Of a stretch of DNA of 64,000 bases, positions 9,164-18,801 are shown one piece after another (position 1 is the first letter of the stretch; every line of letters starts with the position of its first letter). Source of the DNA: Halomonas dongshanensis (GTDB lineage: Bacteria > Pseudomonadota > Gammaproteobacteria > Pseudomonadales > Halomonadaceae); assembly GCF_024790395.1 (NCBI RefSeq), contig NZ_JAJISC010000001.1, positions 62,001 through 126,000 of the forward strand, in the 5' to 3' direction. Below the pieces are notes generated by a model that worked only from the letters and a program-made list of their open reading frames with translations, was not told where the DNA came from and ran no database searches. The position numbers and the translations under genes were made by a program.

Positions 9164-9595
9164 TCAAAAGGGTTTCACCACGGCCAGAATCACCGCCCCG
9201 ATCAGAACGATTACCGGCAGCTCGTTGAACCAGCGAAAGAAAACATGACTGCGCTGGCAGCGCCCGGTCGCCAACTGCTTGAGATAGATCAAGCAGACAT
9301 GGTGATAGGCGATCAATAGCGCGATGAGCAAGAGCTTCGCGTGCATCCACCCCTGGCTAAGCCAGGCGGGCACCAGCCACAGCATCCAGCCGCCGAAGAG
9401 CAGCACCACGATCATCGAAGGCATCATGATGCCGCGATAGAGCTTGCGCTCCATCGTGACGAAATAGCCAATCGCCTGCTGATCGTCGCGATCGCGGGCG
9501 TGGGCGTGATAAACGAACAGCCGTGGCAAATAGAACAGCGCGGCGAACCAGGTCACCACGGCCATCAGGTGGATGGCTTTCGCCCATAAATACAT
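9164..9595 (-). CDS. hemJ: Protoporphyrinogen IX oxidase HemJ
   Basis: HemJ is the membrane oxidase that converts protoporphyrinogen IX to protoporphyrin IX in many bacteria lacking HemG or HemY. The 143-residue protein has four predicted membrane segments. It carries the conserved blocks HLMAVVTWFAALFYLPRLFV, MERKLYRGIM and GWMHAKLLL, with the histidine and lysine regarded as functional in the family. It is the first gene of the hemJ-thiD-hemL operon, 9 bp downstream of the ClC gene, so read-through from the ClC gene is possible. Confidence 0.92.
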   Translation of the reverse strand: MYLWAKAIHLMAVVTWFAALFYLPRLFVYHAHARDRDDQQAIGYFVTMERKLYRGIMMPSMIVVLLFGGWMLWLVPAWLSQGWMHAKLLLIALLIAYHHVCLIYLKQLATGRCQRSHVFFRWFNELPVIVLIGAVILAVVKPF

Positions 9596-9604
9596 GCTGG
9601 CTCC

Positions 9605-11437
9605 TTACACGGGGGGCTTGTTGCGTTGCACGTCGAGATCGCGCGGGTCGGCATAATGATAATAGCGCTCTATGGCGCCGCGGGTGATGATACCCGAAAT
9701 TCGCTGCTGCTTCGGGCGATAGCCGTGAATCACGTAGAGTGCATCGAGGGTGCGATCCTGCAGCGCAATGAACGCCTCGGAAAGCGTCGCCTGCAGGGCG
9801 ATGGGCGCCATCTCCAAGCGCTCGCCTGGAATTTCGAGCAGGTCGATGCGCGTCTCGCTCGCGGTATCCGGCGCGCTGGCATCCTCTTCGGCCTCTTTCT
9901 CGCTCTGGCGTTCGTCATACTTGAGCAGCCAGCGGGCAAGATCGGCGGCCTTGAGGCCGATAAAGGGCTTCTCTTCGCTCGAGCGCTCGATGAGCAGCCA
10001 CACCGGATTGCCCTCGAGCAGCCGCCGCGCCTGCGCGACCGTTACCTCGCGCTCGCAGCGGGCAAGCCCGCGCTCCATCACCGCCGGTACCGACACGCGC
10101 GAGAGCGCCTGCATCAAGGGCTGCTGCAGCGGATGGCGGCCATAGCGCACCGAACTGACGAAAAAGCCCTCACAGTGGGTAAGCTGGCGTGCCGTTAGGC
10201 AGGCCACCACCACGGTGAGCATGCCGGGCAGCATCAAACTCGGCGAGTGGGTCAGTTCGAGCAGAGCCATCAACGCCGCTAGCGGCGCCTGAAGTACAGC
10301 GCCCATCATCGCCGCCATACCGAGCATGGCGTAGATACCGGGGTCGGCGGCGTGTTGCGGCCATAGCCAGCCGCCTAGCTGGCCGTTCAGCGCTCCTGCC
10401 GCCGCGCCGACCACCAAAACCGGGCCGATGATACCGATGGGCACGCCGCCAGCGACGGTCAGCGCCGTTAGCAGTAGCTTGGCGATCACCAGGGCCAACA
10501 GTAGTTGGAAGCCGAGCTGGTTGTTGAGCGCGGCGGCAGCGCTGTCGTACCCAATCCCCTGCACCTCGGGCAGCCAGAAAGCCACGCCACTGGTGGCGAT
10601 ACCCACCAGGCAAAGCCGCAGCCACAGCGGCCGCGAGGTCAACCACTTGCTTTGCGAGACATGGATGAAAAGCCCCGCTAACAGCCCGATCATCAGCCCC
10701 GTGACGACGATCCAGGGCAGATTGATGAGCGACCCCAAAGCCACTTCGGGAATTCGGAAGGCGGGCTCGTTGCCGTAAACGAGCTGCGCGACCAGCGCCC
10801 CCATGGTGGAGGCCAGAATCACCGGCATGAAGCTCATCAGGGTATATTCCATCATCACCACTTCCATGGCGAAGATCACCCCGGCCAAGGGCGTATTGAA
10901 CGACGCCGAAATGCCCGCTGCGGTACCGCAGGCGACCAGCACACGCAGGCTGTTGTTGGGCAAGCGTAGCTTGAGCCCCAGGCCGCTGGATGCCGCAGCG
11001 CCCAAGTGAATGGCTGGGCCTTCGCGCCCGGCAGAGAGCCCACCCAGTACCGATACCACGCCCACCCACCACTGGTTGAGCCAGTTGCGTAAGGGAAACC
11101 GCCCCTGATGGTAGGAGAGCCGCTCGATCACGTGGCCCACGCCGAGCTTGCGCGCGCTTTTTTTCTGGCGGTAGAGAAACACTCCTACCATGGCAACGGC
11201 CACCAGCGGCAAGAGCGCCCGCAGCCAGGGAGCAAGCCCCTCGAAGGCCTCGGGATCGTTGTTCGGCATATAGAGAGTGGCGCCGAGCTCCAAAAGCAGA
11301 CGAAAGGCCACCATCAGCGCGCCGGTGATCACCCCCGAGATCAGCCCCAATACGCACAGCTGCGGCAGGGCATCGACGTTGGCCAACTGGCGACGAAAGC
11401 TTTCCAGGGTGAAGTCGGAGCGGGAAAAGCGCGCCAC
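9605..11437 (-). CDS. ClC-family anion channel or antiporter with C-terminal CBS region
   Basis: The 610-residue protein has a ClC membrane core followed by a cytoplasmic C-terminal region with CBS-like segments (residues about 430-600). The gating-glutamate motif GREGP is present (E139 here), as is the third anion-binding motif GGVPIGIIGP. The first motif, GSGIP in E. coli ClcA, is GVGHV (residues 99-103), so the central serine is replaced by valine. The residue aligned with the internal proton glutamate (E203 in ClcA) is V193. Both changes are discussed in the findings. The GTG at 11437 is chosen because AAGGAG lies 7 bases before it; a frame to 11488 has no such site. Confidence 0.88.
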   Translation of the reverse strand: MARFSRSDFTLESFRRQLANVDALPQLCVLGLISGVITGALMVAFRLLLELGATLYMPNNDPEAFEGLAPWLRALLPLVAVAMVGVFLYRQKKSARKLGVGHVIERLSYHQGRFPLRNWLNQWWVGVVSVLGGLSAGREGPAIHLGAAASSGLGLKLRLPNNSLRVLVACGTAAGISASFNTPLAGVIFAMEVVMMEYTLMSFMPVILASTMGALVAQLVYGNEPAFRIPEVALGSLINLPWIVVTGLMIGLLAGLFIHVSQSKWLTSRPLWLRLCLVGIATSGVAFWLPEVQGIGYDSAAAALNNQLGFQLLLALVIAKLLLTALTVAGGVPIGIIGPVLVVGAAAGALNGQLGGWLWPQHAADPGIYAMLGMAAMMGAVLQAPLAALMALLELTHSPSLMLPGMLTVVVACLTARQLTHCEGFFVSSVRYGRHPLQQPLMQALSRVSVPAVMERGLARCEREVTVAQARRLLEGNPVWLLIERSSEEKPFIGLKAADLARWLLKYDERQSEKEAEEDASAPDTASETRIDLLEIPGERLEMAPIALQATLSEAFIALQDRTLDALYVIHGYRPKQQRISGIITRGAIERYYHYADPRDLDVQRNKPPV

Positions 11438-11586
11438 GGCAGGGCTCCTTGGGCATGTTGTGGTAATACGTGTGTACCATACCCCCATCCTAGACGACAG
11501 GCGACGGCTCGCCGCAGAGGCAGCGTCGCGCTATCATCGCCCCAGGGTCGTCCCGTCATCAACGCGAAATTCGCAAGGAGTGGTTC

Positions 11587-12621
11587 GTGATCAAGGTTGG
11601 TATCGTCGGCGGAACCGGTTACACCGGCGTCGAGCTTCTTAGACTACTCGCCCAACACCCCGACGTCAGCGTGGAGACGATCACTTCGCGCTCCGAAGCA
11701 GGCGTGAAGGTGTGCGACATGTACCCCAACCTGCGCGGCCACTATGACCGCCTCGCCTTCAGCGAGCCCGATGCCCGCGCGCTCGGCGCGCTCGATGCGG
11801 TGTTCTTCGCCACTCCCCACGGCGTCGCCCACGCGCTGGCCGGAGAGCTTTTGGATAACGGCACCCGGGTCATCGATCTCTCAGCGGATTTCCGCCTGCG
11901 CGATGCCACTGAGTGGAGCCGCTGGTACGACCAGGCCCACGGCGCCCCTGCGCTGTTGGGCGAGGCCGTCTATGGGCTTCCTGAGATGCACCGCGAGAAG
12001 ATCAAAAACGCGCGCCTGATCGCCGTTCCCGGCTGCTACCCAACGGCGGTTCAGCTTGGCTTCTTACCGCTGCTCGAAGCAGGGCTAGTCGATGCAAGCC
12101 AGCTGATCGCCGACTGTAAGTCTGGCGTCACCGGTGCCGGGCGCGGCGCTAAAGTGCCTTCGCTATTGGCCGAGGCCAGCGAATCGTTCAAAGCCTACGG
12201 CGCCTCTGGCCATCGCCACCTGCCGGAAATTCGCCAGGGGCTCAACGACATGCACGACACACCGGTGGGCCTCACCTTCGTGCCTCACCTTGCGCCCATG
12301 ATTCGCGGCATCCACGCGACGCTCTACGCGCGGCTCGATGCCAAGGCCGGGGATCTGCAGGCACTGTTCGAAAACCGCTACGCAAACGAGCCCTTCGTCG
12401 ATGTCATGCCCGCCGGTAGCCACCCCGAAACACGCAGCGTTAAGGGCAACAACACCTGCCGCCTAGCGGTGCATCGCCCCGAAGGCAGCGATACCGTGGT
12501 GGTACTCTCGGTGATCGATAACCTGGTCAAGGGCGCTTCGGGCCAAGCGATTCAGAACCTCAACCTGATGTTCGGCTTCGATGAGAAGGCAGGGCTCAAT
12601 GCGCCAGCGCTGATGCCCTAA
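11587..12621 (+). CDS. argC: N-acetyl-gamma-glutamyl-phosphate reductase
   Basis: ArgC reduces N-acetylglutamyl phosphate to the semialdehyde with NADPH in arginine synthesis. The 344-residue protein has the dinucleotide-binding start [17 protein letters not shown], the catalytic cysteine in VPGCYPTAV, and the later GHRHLPEI and [12 protein letters not shown] blocks. It starts at GTG with AAGGAG 7 bases upstream. It is divergent from the ClC gene and followed by erpA, an arrangement common in Halomonas and Pseudomonas. Confidence 0.96.
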   Translation: MIKVGIVGGTGYTGVELLRLLAQHPDVSVETITSRSEAGVKVCDMYPNLRGHYDRLAFSEPDARALGALDAVFFATPHGVAHALAGELLDNGTRVIDLSADFRLRDATEWSRWYDQAHGAPALLGEAVYGLPEMHREKIKNARLIAVPGCYPTAVQLGFLPLLEAGLVDASQLIADCKSGVTGAGRGAKVPSLLAEASESFKAYGASGHRHLPEIRQGLNDMHDTPVGLTFVPHLAPMIRGIHATLYARLDAKAGDLQALFENRYANEPFVDVMPAGSHPETRSVKGNNTCRLAVHRPEGSDTVVVLSVIDNLVKGASGQAIQNLNLMFGFDEKAGLNAPALMP

Positions 12622-12686
12622 CAAGCCCTGCTACGGCGTCGCCAGATAGCTACCCAATAGATAAGTTCTCATAGATAGTTCCCGGC

Positions 12687-12721
12687 AATAGTTGACCCTT
12701 TTGCTGGGAATTACCCATAAT
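12687..12721 (+). promoter_or_regulatory. erpA promoter with possible IscR type-1 site
   Basis: A -35 element TTGACC (12692-12697) and a -10 element CATAAT (12716-12721) are 18 bp apart. The sequence ATAGTTGACC at the -35 matches the left half of the IscR type-1 consensus (ATASYYGACT) with one change; the right half is weaker. ErpA genes in enterobacteria are known to be repressed by IscR, so regulation by Fe-S status is plausible here. Confidence 0.5.
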
Positions 12722-12819
12722 TGTGCCCCATGTCACTTTATCTAGGCCTTGCTCATCGCGCGTCGCCGCCGGTTTTTACGCGGCGATGCTGCTGACGCCA
12801 GGGCCCGCGGGAGATCTTC

Positions 12820-13173
12820 ATGAGCGGTGCCGAATCCTTCGTTCCCACTCCGCTGCTGCTGTCCGATAGCGCGCGCAAGCGCATCGAAGCACTCAAGGCC
12901 GAGGAGAACAACGCCTCCCTAAAGCTGCGTGTCTACGTTACCGGCGGCGGCTGTTCCGGTTTTCAATACGGTTTCGACTTCGCCGATAGCGTCGCCGAGG
13001 ACGACACCGTGATCGAATTCGGCGGGGCGACACTCGTGGTCGATCCACTGTCGTATCAATATCTCGTTGGCTCTACGGTCGATTTCGAAGAGGGCCTTGC
13101 CGGGGCGCGCTTTCGCGTGCAAAACCCCAATGCCACCACGACCTGCGGCTGCGGCGCTTCCTTCATGGTCTAG
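12820..13173 (+). CDS. erpA: Iron-sulfur cluster insertion protein ErpA
   Basis: ErpA is an A-type carrier that passes Fe-S clusters to apoproteins, for example in isoprenoid synthesis and respiration. The 117-residue protein carries the three family cysteines, one in [11 protein letters not shown] and two in the C-terminal CGCGASF. The FDFADSV and VDPLSYQYL blocks are typical of ErpA rather than IscA. It stands alone behind its own promoter at 12692-12721. Confidence 0.95.
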   Translation: MSGAESFVPTPLLLSDSARKRIEALKAEENNASLKLRVYVTGGGCSGFQYGFDFADSVAEDDTVIEFGGATLVVDPLSYQYLVGSTVDFEEGLAGARFRVQNPNATTTCGCGASFMV

Positions 13174-13313
13174 GCGTCCCAACGTTGATTCCCCACCCCT
13201 TCCTGACTTGACGCCTGCCGGGTTTCTCGCCAAGGTTGAAAAGGTCAATAACAGCGCCATGCGACCGTTTTCTTTAACGCCGCTGCGCCATAAAGATCGG
13301 GGAAACTACGTTT

Positions 13314-14120
13314 ATGTCTATCACAACACTGCCTACTCACGCCCTACCCACTCGCTCATCTTCTCGTGTTGCTCAGCTCAGCGCTGTCACGCTCGCCCTC
13401 GCCTTGGGTGCGGGTACGACGTCGGCACTGGCTCAAACCGTCAATGTCGCCACCGATCCAAGCTTCGTTCCCTTCGAGATGATGGACCCAGAAACGGGTG
13501 AAATGGTCGGCTTCGACATGGACATCATCAACGAAGTCGCCGAGCGCGCCGGTTTCGAGGTCAACCTGACCACGATGGAGTTCTCCGGCATCATCCCGGC
13601 GATCCAGACCGGCAACCAGGAGATCGCCGTTGCCGGTATCACCATCACCGACGAGCGCGCCGAGATCGTCGACTTCTCCGACCCCTACTACGATTCGGGC
13701 CTGCGGATCATCGTACGCAGCAACAACGATGAAGTGACTAGCCTCGAAGATCTCGCCGGGTTGACGATAGGTACCAAGATCGGCTCGACGAGCTACGACT
13801 TCCTTCAGCAGGAACTAGGGGAAGACGCCGAGATCACGCCCTACCCAGGCACCTCGGATATGTACATGGCGCTGCTCGGGCGCAACGTCGATGCCGTTTT
13901 TTATGATGCGCCCAACGTTGCCTACTTCTCCCAAACCCGCGGCGAAGGGCGCACCAAAGTGGTGGGCGATCTCTACGAGGGGCAGCAGTACGGCATCGTT
14001 TTCCATAAGGGCAGCGAGTGGGTGGAGCCAGTCAACGAGGCGCTCGCCAGCATGCGCGAGGACGGCACCTACGACGAGATCTACGAGAAGTGGTTCGGCG
14101 AAGCGCCCAGCGCCGACTAA
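13314..14120 (+). CDS. Polar amino-acid ABC transporter, periplasmic binding protein
   Basis: The 268-residue protein is a family 3 solute-binding protein like GlnH, HisJ and FliY. A signal peptide spans about residues 1-40 and is probably cleaved at ALA-Q. The mature part begins with [15 protein letters not shown], followed by [11 protein letters not shown] (the family signature) and the ligand-binding [15 protein letters not shown]. The ligand should be an amino acid such as glutamine, glutamate, arginine or histidine. It is the first of three genes that form a complete importer. Confidence 0.92.
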   Translation: MSITTLPTHALPTRSSSRVAQLSAVTLALALGAGTTSALAQTVNVATDPSFVPFEMMDPETGEMVGFDMDIINEVAERAGFEVNLTTMEFSGIIPAIQTGNQEIAVAGITITDERAEIVDFSDPYYDSGLRIIVRSNNDEVTSLEDLAGLTIGTKIGSTSYDFLQQELGEDAEITPYPGTSDMYMALLGRNVDAVFYDAPNVAYFSQTRGEGRTKVVGDLYEGQQYGIVFHKGSEWVEPVNEALASMREDGTYDEIYEKWFGEAPSAD

Positions 14121-14238
14121 GTTTTCACTCTGACACCTCTACTCAACAGCGCGCTTTAAGCGTTCAGGGCTGGGTGGCTTTGCCCCCGGCCCTGTTGCGC
14201 TGGGCGCTCTTGTCCTGCTTTCACTCTGGAGATGTCTC

Positions 14239-14910
14239 GTGGACGTCACTTTTCAGTTCGACTGGGCGGCGGCTTTTCGCTCCATCCCCTTTCTCTTGCC
14301 CGGTATCCCCTGGACCCTTCTGATCTCGTTCGGCGGACTCGCCATCGGCTTCGTCATCGGTATCGTCTTCGGTTTGATGCGTATCAGCCGCTCGCGTTGG
14401 CTTAGCATTCCGGCACTGTTCTATATCGAGATCTTTCGCGGCACGCCGATTCTGGTTCAGGTGCTGTTCATCTTCTACGGTCTTCCACAGCTGATCGATC
14501 GTCCCATCAATGCCCTCGCCGCCGGTATCGCCGCCATCGCGGTCAACTCCGGCGCCTATATCTCCGAGATCGTGCGCGGCGGCGTGCAGTCGATCGAACG
14601 CGGCCAGCGCGAAGCCTCGCTGTCGCTAGGGCTCTCGCGCTCCCAGGCCTTCACCTATGTCATCTGGCCTCAAGCGTTCCGGCGCATGATTCCGGCACTG
14701 GGTAACCAGGGCATCATCAGCATCAAGGATACCTCGCTGTTCTCGGTGATTGGCGTGGGTGAGCTGGTGCGTCAGGGGCAGATCTACATCGCCACCACCT
14801 TCACTGCGCTCGAGGTCTATTTCATGGTCGCCATGCTCTACCTGGCCATTACCTGGACGCTCTCCATCGTTCTGCGCCAACTCGAGCGCAGAGGCCTGGT
14901 CGGACAATAA
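14239..14910 (+). CDS. Polar amino-acid ABC transporter, permease
   Basis: The 223-residue membrane protein belongs to the HisM/GlnP permease family. The EAA loop, which contacts the ATPase, is seen in QREASLSLGLSRSQAFTYVIWPQAFRRMIPAL. The conserved EIFRGTPILVQ is at about residues 63-73. It starts at GTG after GGAG. It lies between the binding-protein and ATPase genes, with 9 bp to the latter. Only one permease gene is present, so the transporter should be a homodimer in the membrane, as in GlnHPQ. Confidence 0.94.
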   Translation: MDVTFQFDWAAAFRSIPFLLPGIPWTLLISFGGLAIGFVIGIVFGLMRISRSRWLSIPALFYIEIFRGTPILVQVLFIFYGLPQLIDRPINALAAGIAAIAVNSGAYISEIVRGGVQSIERGQREASLSLGLSRSQAFTYVIWPQAFRRMIPALGNQGIISIKDTSLFSVIGVGELVRQGQIYIATTFTALEVYFMVAMLYLAITWTLSIVLRQLERRGLVGQ

Positions 14911-14919
14911 GGAGTGCTA

Positions 14920-15693
14920 ATGAATACCCCTCAACGGCCGACCCACGGCCAGCCCATCGTCGAGATGCGCAAGCTCAACAAGCACTTTGGCAGCCTGCAC
15001 GTACTCAAGGAGATCGATCTTAGTGTCACCCCCGGCGAGGTCGTCGTAGTCATCGGCGCCAGTGGCTCGGGCAAGTCAACCTTGATTCGCTGTATCAACG
15101 GCCTCGAAGAGTTCCAGTCGGGTATGCTCGATGTCGATGGCAACCGGCTCGTGCCGCTAGGCAAGAGCACCAAGGCGCTGCAGACCATCCGCACCGAGGT
15201 GGGGATGGTCTTTCAGCAGTTCAATCTCTTTCCCCATCTGAGCGTGCTCGACAACATCACCCTGGCGCCAATGAAAGTACGCGGTCAGAGCCGTCAAGAG
15301 GCCGAGGCGACCGCCAAGCGGCTACTCACCCGTGTCGGCATTGCCGACCAAGCGCAAAAGCTGCCCACCCAGCTCTCCGGCGGTCAGCAGCAGCGTGTGG
15401 CGCTGGCTCGGGCGTTGGCCATGGAGCCACGGCTAATGCTCTTTGATGAGCCCACCTCGGCGCTCGACCCCGAGATGATCGGCGAGGTGCTCGATGCCAT
15501 GCGCGAGCTGGCGCGCGAGGGTATGACCATGGTGATCGTCACCCACGAAATGGGCTTCGCCCGCGAAGTAGCCGACCGCGTCATCTATATCCATAAAGGC
15601 GAGATCACCGAGCAAGGCCCCCCTGAACAGCTCTTCGACGCGCCTCAACACGAACGCACCAAGAGCTTCTTGGCCCGGGTGCTCAAGCACTAA
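14920..15693 (+). CDS. Polar amino-acid ABC transporter, ATP-binding protein
   Basis: The 257-residue ATPase has Walker [10 protein letters not shown], the Q loop in [11 protein letters not shown], the ABC signature LSGGQQQR and Walker [15 protein letters not shown], with the H loop in VTHEMGFA. This matches GlnQ/HisP proteins. The ATG at 14920 is preferred over a GTG at 14914 because AAGGAG (14909-14914) sits 5 bases before it. It is the last gene of the importer operon and is followed by a terminator. Confidence 0.94.
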   Translation: MNTPQRPTHGQPIVEMRKLNKHFGSLHVLKEIDLSVTPGEVVVVIGASGSGKSTLIRCINGLEEFQSGMLDVDGNRLVPLGKSTKALQTIRTEVGMVFQQFNLFPHLSVLDNITLAPMKVRGQSRQEAEATAKRLLTRVGIADQAQKLPTQLSGGQQQRVALARALAMEPRLMLFDEPTSALDPEMIGEVLDAMRELAREGMTMVIVTHEMGFAREVADRVIYIHKGEITEQGPPEQLFDAPQHERTKSFLARVLKH

Positions 15694-15722
15694 ATCAGCG
15701 TTCCAAACCGCTATTTTTTCTT

Positions 15723-15750
15723 GGCCCATCCTCGCGGTGGGCTTTTTTTT
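15723..15750 (+). terminator. Intrinsic terminator of the amino-acid ABC operon
   Basis: GCCCA (15724-15728) and TGGGC (15738-15742) form the core of the stem, followed by eight T (15743-15750). It lies 30 bp after the ATPase stop and shields the origin region from read-through. Confidence 0.85.
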
Positions 15751-15753
15751 GCC

Positions 15754-16163
15754 TGTGGATATCATTTTTAGGATTTTCATCTCGCCTTGCTGAAAGCCCC
15801 GGCATGGACACGTTTCATGACGACGTGGATAACCTATCGAGTTGTTCACAGTCGCGGTGACAAGCCCGGTATGCGCAGGTGGATAACCCCGGGCACGAAA
15901 CCGCTGTGAACAACTCGCCACTTCATCCACAGGCAAACCACCGCTCGTCAAACGCTGATCGGCTGCTTTTACGCAGAGTTATCAATACTCCAATATATTG
16001 ATAATTAAAAAATTAGTGTGGATATCCACAGAAAATGTCCACACCATTAATCACTACAACAACAGAACTTCTTTATATTCTTTTTTTATGTATTGATTGT
16101 TAATCAGTGTGGTGAAAACTCCGTGTGGAAAAACCTGACGGTTACCCACAGGAGGTTTATACT
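15754..16163. other. Probable chromosomal replication origin (oriC)
   Basis: This non-coding stretch between the ABC operon and mnmG holds many DnaA-box-like 9-mers (TTWTNCACA). One is exact: TTTTCCACA at 16124-16132, reverse strand. One-mismatch matches are at 15754-15762, 15824-15832, 15842-15850, 15878-15886, 15905-15913, 15923-15931, 16017-16025, 16022-16030 and 16142-16150; a weaker two-mismatch match is at 16035-16043. The boxes at 16017-16030 form a perfect palindrome, TGTGGATATCCACA. An A+T-rich part follows the first box group and contains the inverted repeat TTATCAATA-N8-TATTGATAA (15979-16004), with a second A+T-rich part at 16070-16105. Position before mnmG-rsmG-parAB matches the origin region of many gammaproteobacteria. 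dnaA itself is not in the window. Confidence 0.82.
16135..16163 (+). promoter_or_regulatory. mnmG promoter inside the origin region
   Basis: CTGACG (16135-16140) and TATACT (16158-16163) are 17 bp apart. A DnaA-box-like TTACCCACA (16142-16150) lies in the spacer and the exact box at 16124-16132 lies just upstream, so DnaA could repress this promoter (inference). Confidence 0.5.
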
Positions 16164-16246
16164 GGCGGGCTTATTTACCCCTGTTGCTCAACGGCGCCTT
16201 TAGGTAGGCGTCCATCCGTGCCGCTAGGCGCAAGACGAGGTGTCTT

Positions 16247-18151
16247 TTGAATTACCCCGACCGCTTTGACGTTATTGTCATCGGCGGTGGCCATGCGGGA
16301 ACCGAAGCCGCACTGGCCTCTGCTCGCATGGGCTGTCAAACCCTGCTGCTCACCCACAACATCGAGACGCTCGGCCAGATGTCCTGCAATCCCGCCATCG
16401 GCGGGATCGGTAAGAGCCATTTGGTCAAAGAGATCGATGCTCTGGGCGGAGCCATGGGGCTGGCAACCGATTTGGGTGGCATCCAGTTTCGCGTGCTCAA
16501 CGCCCGTAAGGGCCCTGCGGTACGCGCCACCCGCGCGCAGGCCGATCGCATACGTTACAAAGCCGCCATTCGCGGCATGCTGGAAAACCAGCCCAACCTG
16601 ACGCTGTTTCAGCAGGCCGCCGGTGATCTCATCGTCGAGAACGACACCGTGCGCGGGGTCGTCACCGAAACCGGCATTCGCTTTCTTGCCGAGAGCGTCG
16701 TGCTGTGCACCGGGACCTTCCTGGGGGGCGTCATCCATATTGGCCTCGAGCAGAGCCGCGGCGGTCGCGCGGGTGACCCGCCCTCCAACGCCCTGGCCGA
16801 GCGCCTGCGCGCCTTGCCGTTTCGCGTTGACAGACTCAAGACCGGAACGCCGCCGCGTTTGGACGCCAAGAGCATCGACTTTAGTCAGCTCGAAGAGCAG
16901 CCGGGCGATACGCCGACGCCAGTGATATCGTACTTAGGTAGCCGCGAGATGCATCCGCGCCAGGTGAGCTGCCATATCGCGCACACCAATGAGCGCACTC
17001 ACGAGATCATCTTCGCCAACCTCGACCGCTCACCGATGTATTCCGGCGTTATCGAAGGCGTTGGCCCGCGCTACTGCCCGTCGATCGAAGACAAGGTGCA
17101 CCGCTTCGCCGATAAGTCGAGCCACCAGGTCTTCATCGAGCCCGAGGGTCTGGATACCCACGAGCTTTACCCCAATGGGATCTCCACTTCGCTGCCGTTC
17201 GATGTCCAACTGCAGGTGGTGCGCTCGATCAAAGGCTTGGAAAACGCCCATATCACCCGGCCGGGATACGCCATCGAGTACGATTTCTTCGATCCGCGCG
17301 ATCTCAAGCACTCGTTGGAAACCAAATTTATCCACAACCTCTTTTTTGCCGGCCAAATCAACGGCACGACAGGCTACGAGGAGGCTGGCGCTCAAGGGCT
17401 TCTGGCCGGACTCAACGCTGCCCGCCGCGCCAAGTCGCTCGAGGCCTGGGCGCCCCGGCGCGATGAGGCCTATCTGGGCGTGCTGGTCGATGACCTGATC
17501 ACGCTCGGCACCAAAGAGCCCTACCGCATGTTCACTTCGCGGGCGGAGTATCGCCTGCTGCTGCGCGAAGACAACGCCGATTTGCGCCTGACCGAAACCG
17601 GTCGCGCGCTAGGGCTCATCGACGATACCCGCTGGGCGGCGTTTGCCACCAAGCGTGAAGCGATCGACAAAGAGCGTACGCGCCTAGAGAGCACCTGGGT
17701 GCAGCCTGAAAGCCCTGCGGCCAAGCGCATTGCCGAGAAAACCGGCAAGACGCTAGGCCGCGAGTATCGCCTCGCTGATCTGCTCAAGCGCCCCGAACTC
17801 GTGTATGCCGACATCGCCGCGCTGCCGGGGCTCGAAGGCCACTGGGTCGAAGACGAAGCGGTCGCCGAGCAGGTGCAGATCCAGGCAAAATACCAGGGCT
17901 ATATCGACCGACAGCAGGAAGAGATCGACAAGCTCAAGCGCCACGAAGCCATGCCGCTGCCTGCGGATCTCGATTACCTCAAGGTCGAAGGGCTCTCCCA
18001 TGAGATTCGCCAGAAACTTGGCGAAGCCCGGCCCGAGACCCTGGCCCAGGCCAGCCGTATCTCTGGTGTGACGCCAGCGGCGGTGTCGATTTTGCTGATT
18101 CATTTGAAAAAGCGCCGGTTGATCGCCAACGCCGAGGTAGCCAACGGATGA
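16247..18151 (+). CDS. mnmG: tRNA uridine-5-carboxymethylaminomethyl modification enzyme MnmG (GidA)
   Basis: MnmG binds FAD and, with MnmE, modifies the wobble uridine of several tRNAs. The 634-residue protein has the FAD-binding [17 protein letters not shown] at the N-terminus, the motif [13 protein letters not shown], and the signature blocks LKTGTPPRL and [16 protein letters not shown]. The start codon appears to be TTG: it gives [15 protein letters not shown], the family start, and no ATG or GTG fits in frame nearby. A GAGG lies a few bases upstream. It begins the mnmG-rsmG-parA-parB run next to the proposed origin. Confidence 0.96.
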   Translation: MNYPDRFDVIVIGGGHAGTEAALASARMGCQTLLLTHNIETLGQMSCNPAIGGIGKSHLVKEIDALGGAMGLATDLGGIQFRVLNARKGPAVRATRAQADRIRYKAAIRGMLENQPNLTLFQQAAGDLIVENDTVRGVVTETGIRFLAESVVLCTGTFLGGVIHIGLEQSRGGRAGDPPSNALAERLRALPFRVDRLKTGTPPRLDAKSIDFSQLEEQPGDTPTPVISYLGSREMHPRQVSCHIAHTNERTHEIIFANLDRSPMYSGVIEGVGPRYCPSIEDKVHRFADKSSHQVFIEPEGLDTHELYPNGISTSLPFDVQLQVVRSIKGLENAHITRPGYAIEYDFFDPRDLKHSLETKFIHNLFFAGQINGTTGYEEAGAQGLLAGLNAARRAKSLEAWAPRRDEAYLGVLVDDLITLGTKEPYRMFTSRAEYRLLLREDNADLRLTETGRALGLIDDTRWAAFATKREAIDKERTRLESTWVQPESPAAKRIAEKTGKTLGREYRLADLLKRPELVYADIAALPGLEGHWVEDEAVAEQVQIQAKYQGYIDRQQEEIDKLKRHEAMPLPADLDYLKVEGLSHEIRQKLGEARPETLAQASRISGVTPAAVSILLIHLKKRRLIANAEVANG

Positions 18152-18801
18152 GCTTGCCTGCCGAGGTGGCCAAACGGCTCGATCACGGGCTTGCCGCGCT
18201 TGAAATCGAAGCCGATGGTGCGCAGCGTGAACGCCTACTCGGACTCGTTGCCCTGTTGCACAAGTGGAACCGGGCTTATAACCTCACCGCAGTGCGCGAT
18301 CCCGTCGAGATGGTGTCCCGTCACGTGCTCGATAGCGCCGCCGTGCTGCCTTACGTGCGCGGCCCGCGTCTACTCGACGTTGGTGCGGGCCCTGGGTTTC
18401 CGGGGTTGGTGCTGGCGATTTTGGCGCCGCAGCTCAAGGTCACGCTGCTCGACAGCAACGGCAAGAAGGTGCGTTTTCAGCGCCAAGCGGTAATGGAGCT
18501 TGGGCTCGACAACGTCGAACCGACCCAGGCCCGCGTCGAAGCCTTCGACGTAGCGCCTTTCGAGCAAGTGATTTCGCGCGCCTTCGCAAGCCTTGGCGAC
18601 TTCGTCACCCTGACCCGTACGCTGGTACGCCCCGACGGCGAGTGGCTGGCGATGAAGGGCCCCGGCGCCGATGAGGAGCTGCGCGACGTGCCAAGCGACG
18701 TGCGTATCGCAGCGCGCCATACGCTTTACGTACCGGGCGATCATGCCGAGCGACAGCTACTGCGGCTGACCCCCCTACCGATGCCAGAAGGAGCGGAGTA
18801 A
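18148..18801 (+). CDS. rsmG: 16S rRNA (guanine(527)-N7)-methyltransferase RsmG (GidB)
   Basis: RsmG methylates G527 of 16S rRNA; loss gives low-level streptomycin resistance in several bacteria. The 217-residue protein contains [13 protein letters not shown], the SAM-binding [17 protein letters not shown] and the later [10 protein letters not shown]. Its ATG overlaps the mnmG stop by 4 bases (ATGA), indicating translational coupling. The following parA start directly abuts its stop codon. Confidence 0.96.
   Translation: MSLPAEVAKRLDHGLAALEIEADGAQRERLLGLVALLHKWNRAYNLTAVRDPVEMVSRHVLDSAAVLPYVRGPRLLDVGAGPGFPGLVLAILAPQLKVTLLDSNGKKVRFQRQAVMELGLDNVEPTQARVEAFDVAPFEQVISRAFASLGDFVTLTRTLVRPDGEWLAMKGPGADEELRDVPSDVRIAARHTLYVPGDHAERQLLRLTPLPMPEGAE

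Noticed and set aside
15694..16246. Small genes inside the origin region
   Set aside because: A minus-strand frame (15433-15951) crosses it, but it overlaps the ABC ATPase gene and has no recognisable features.
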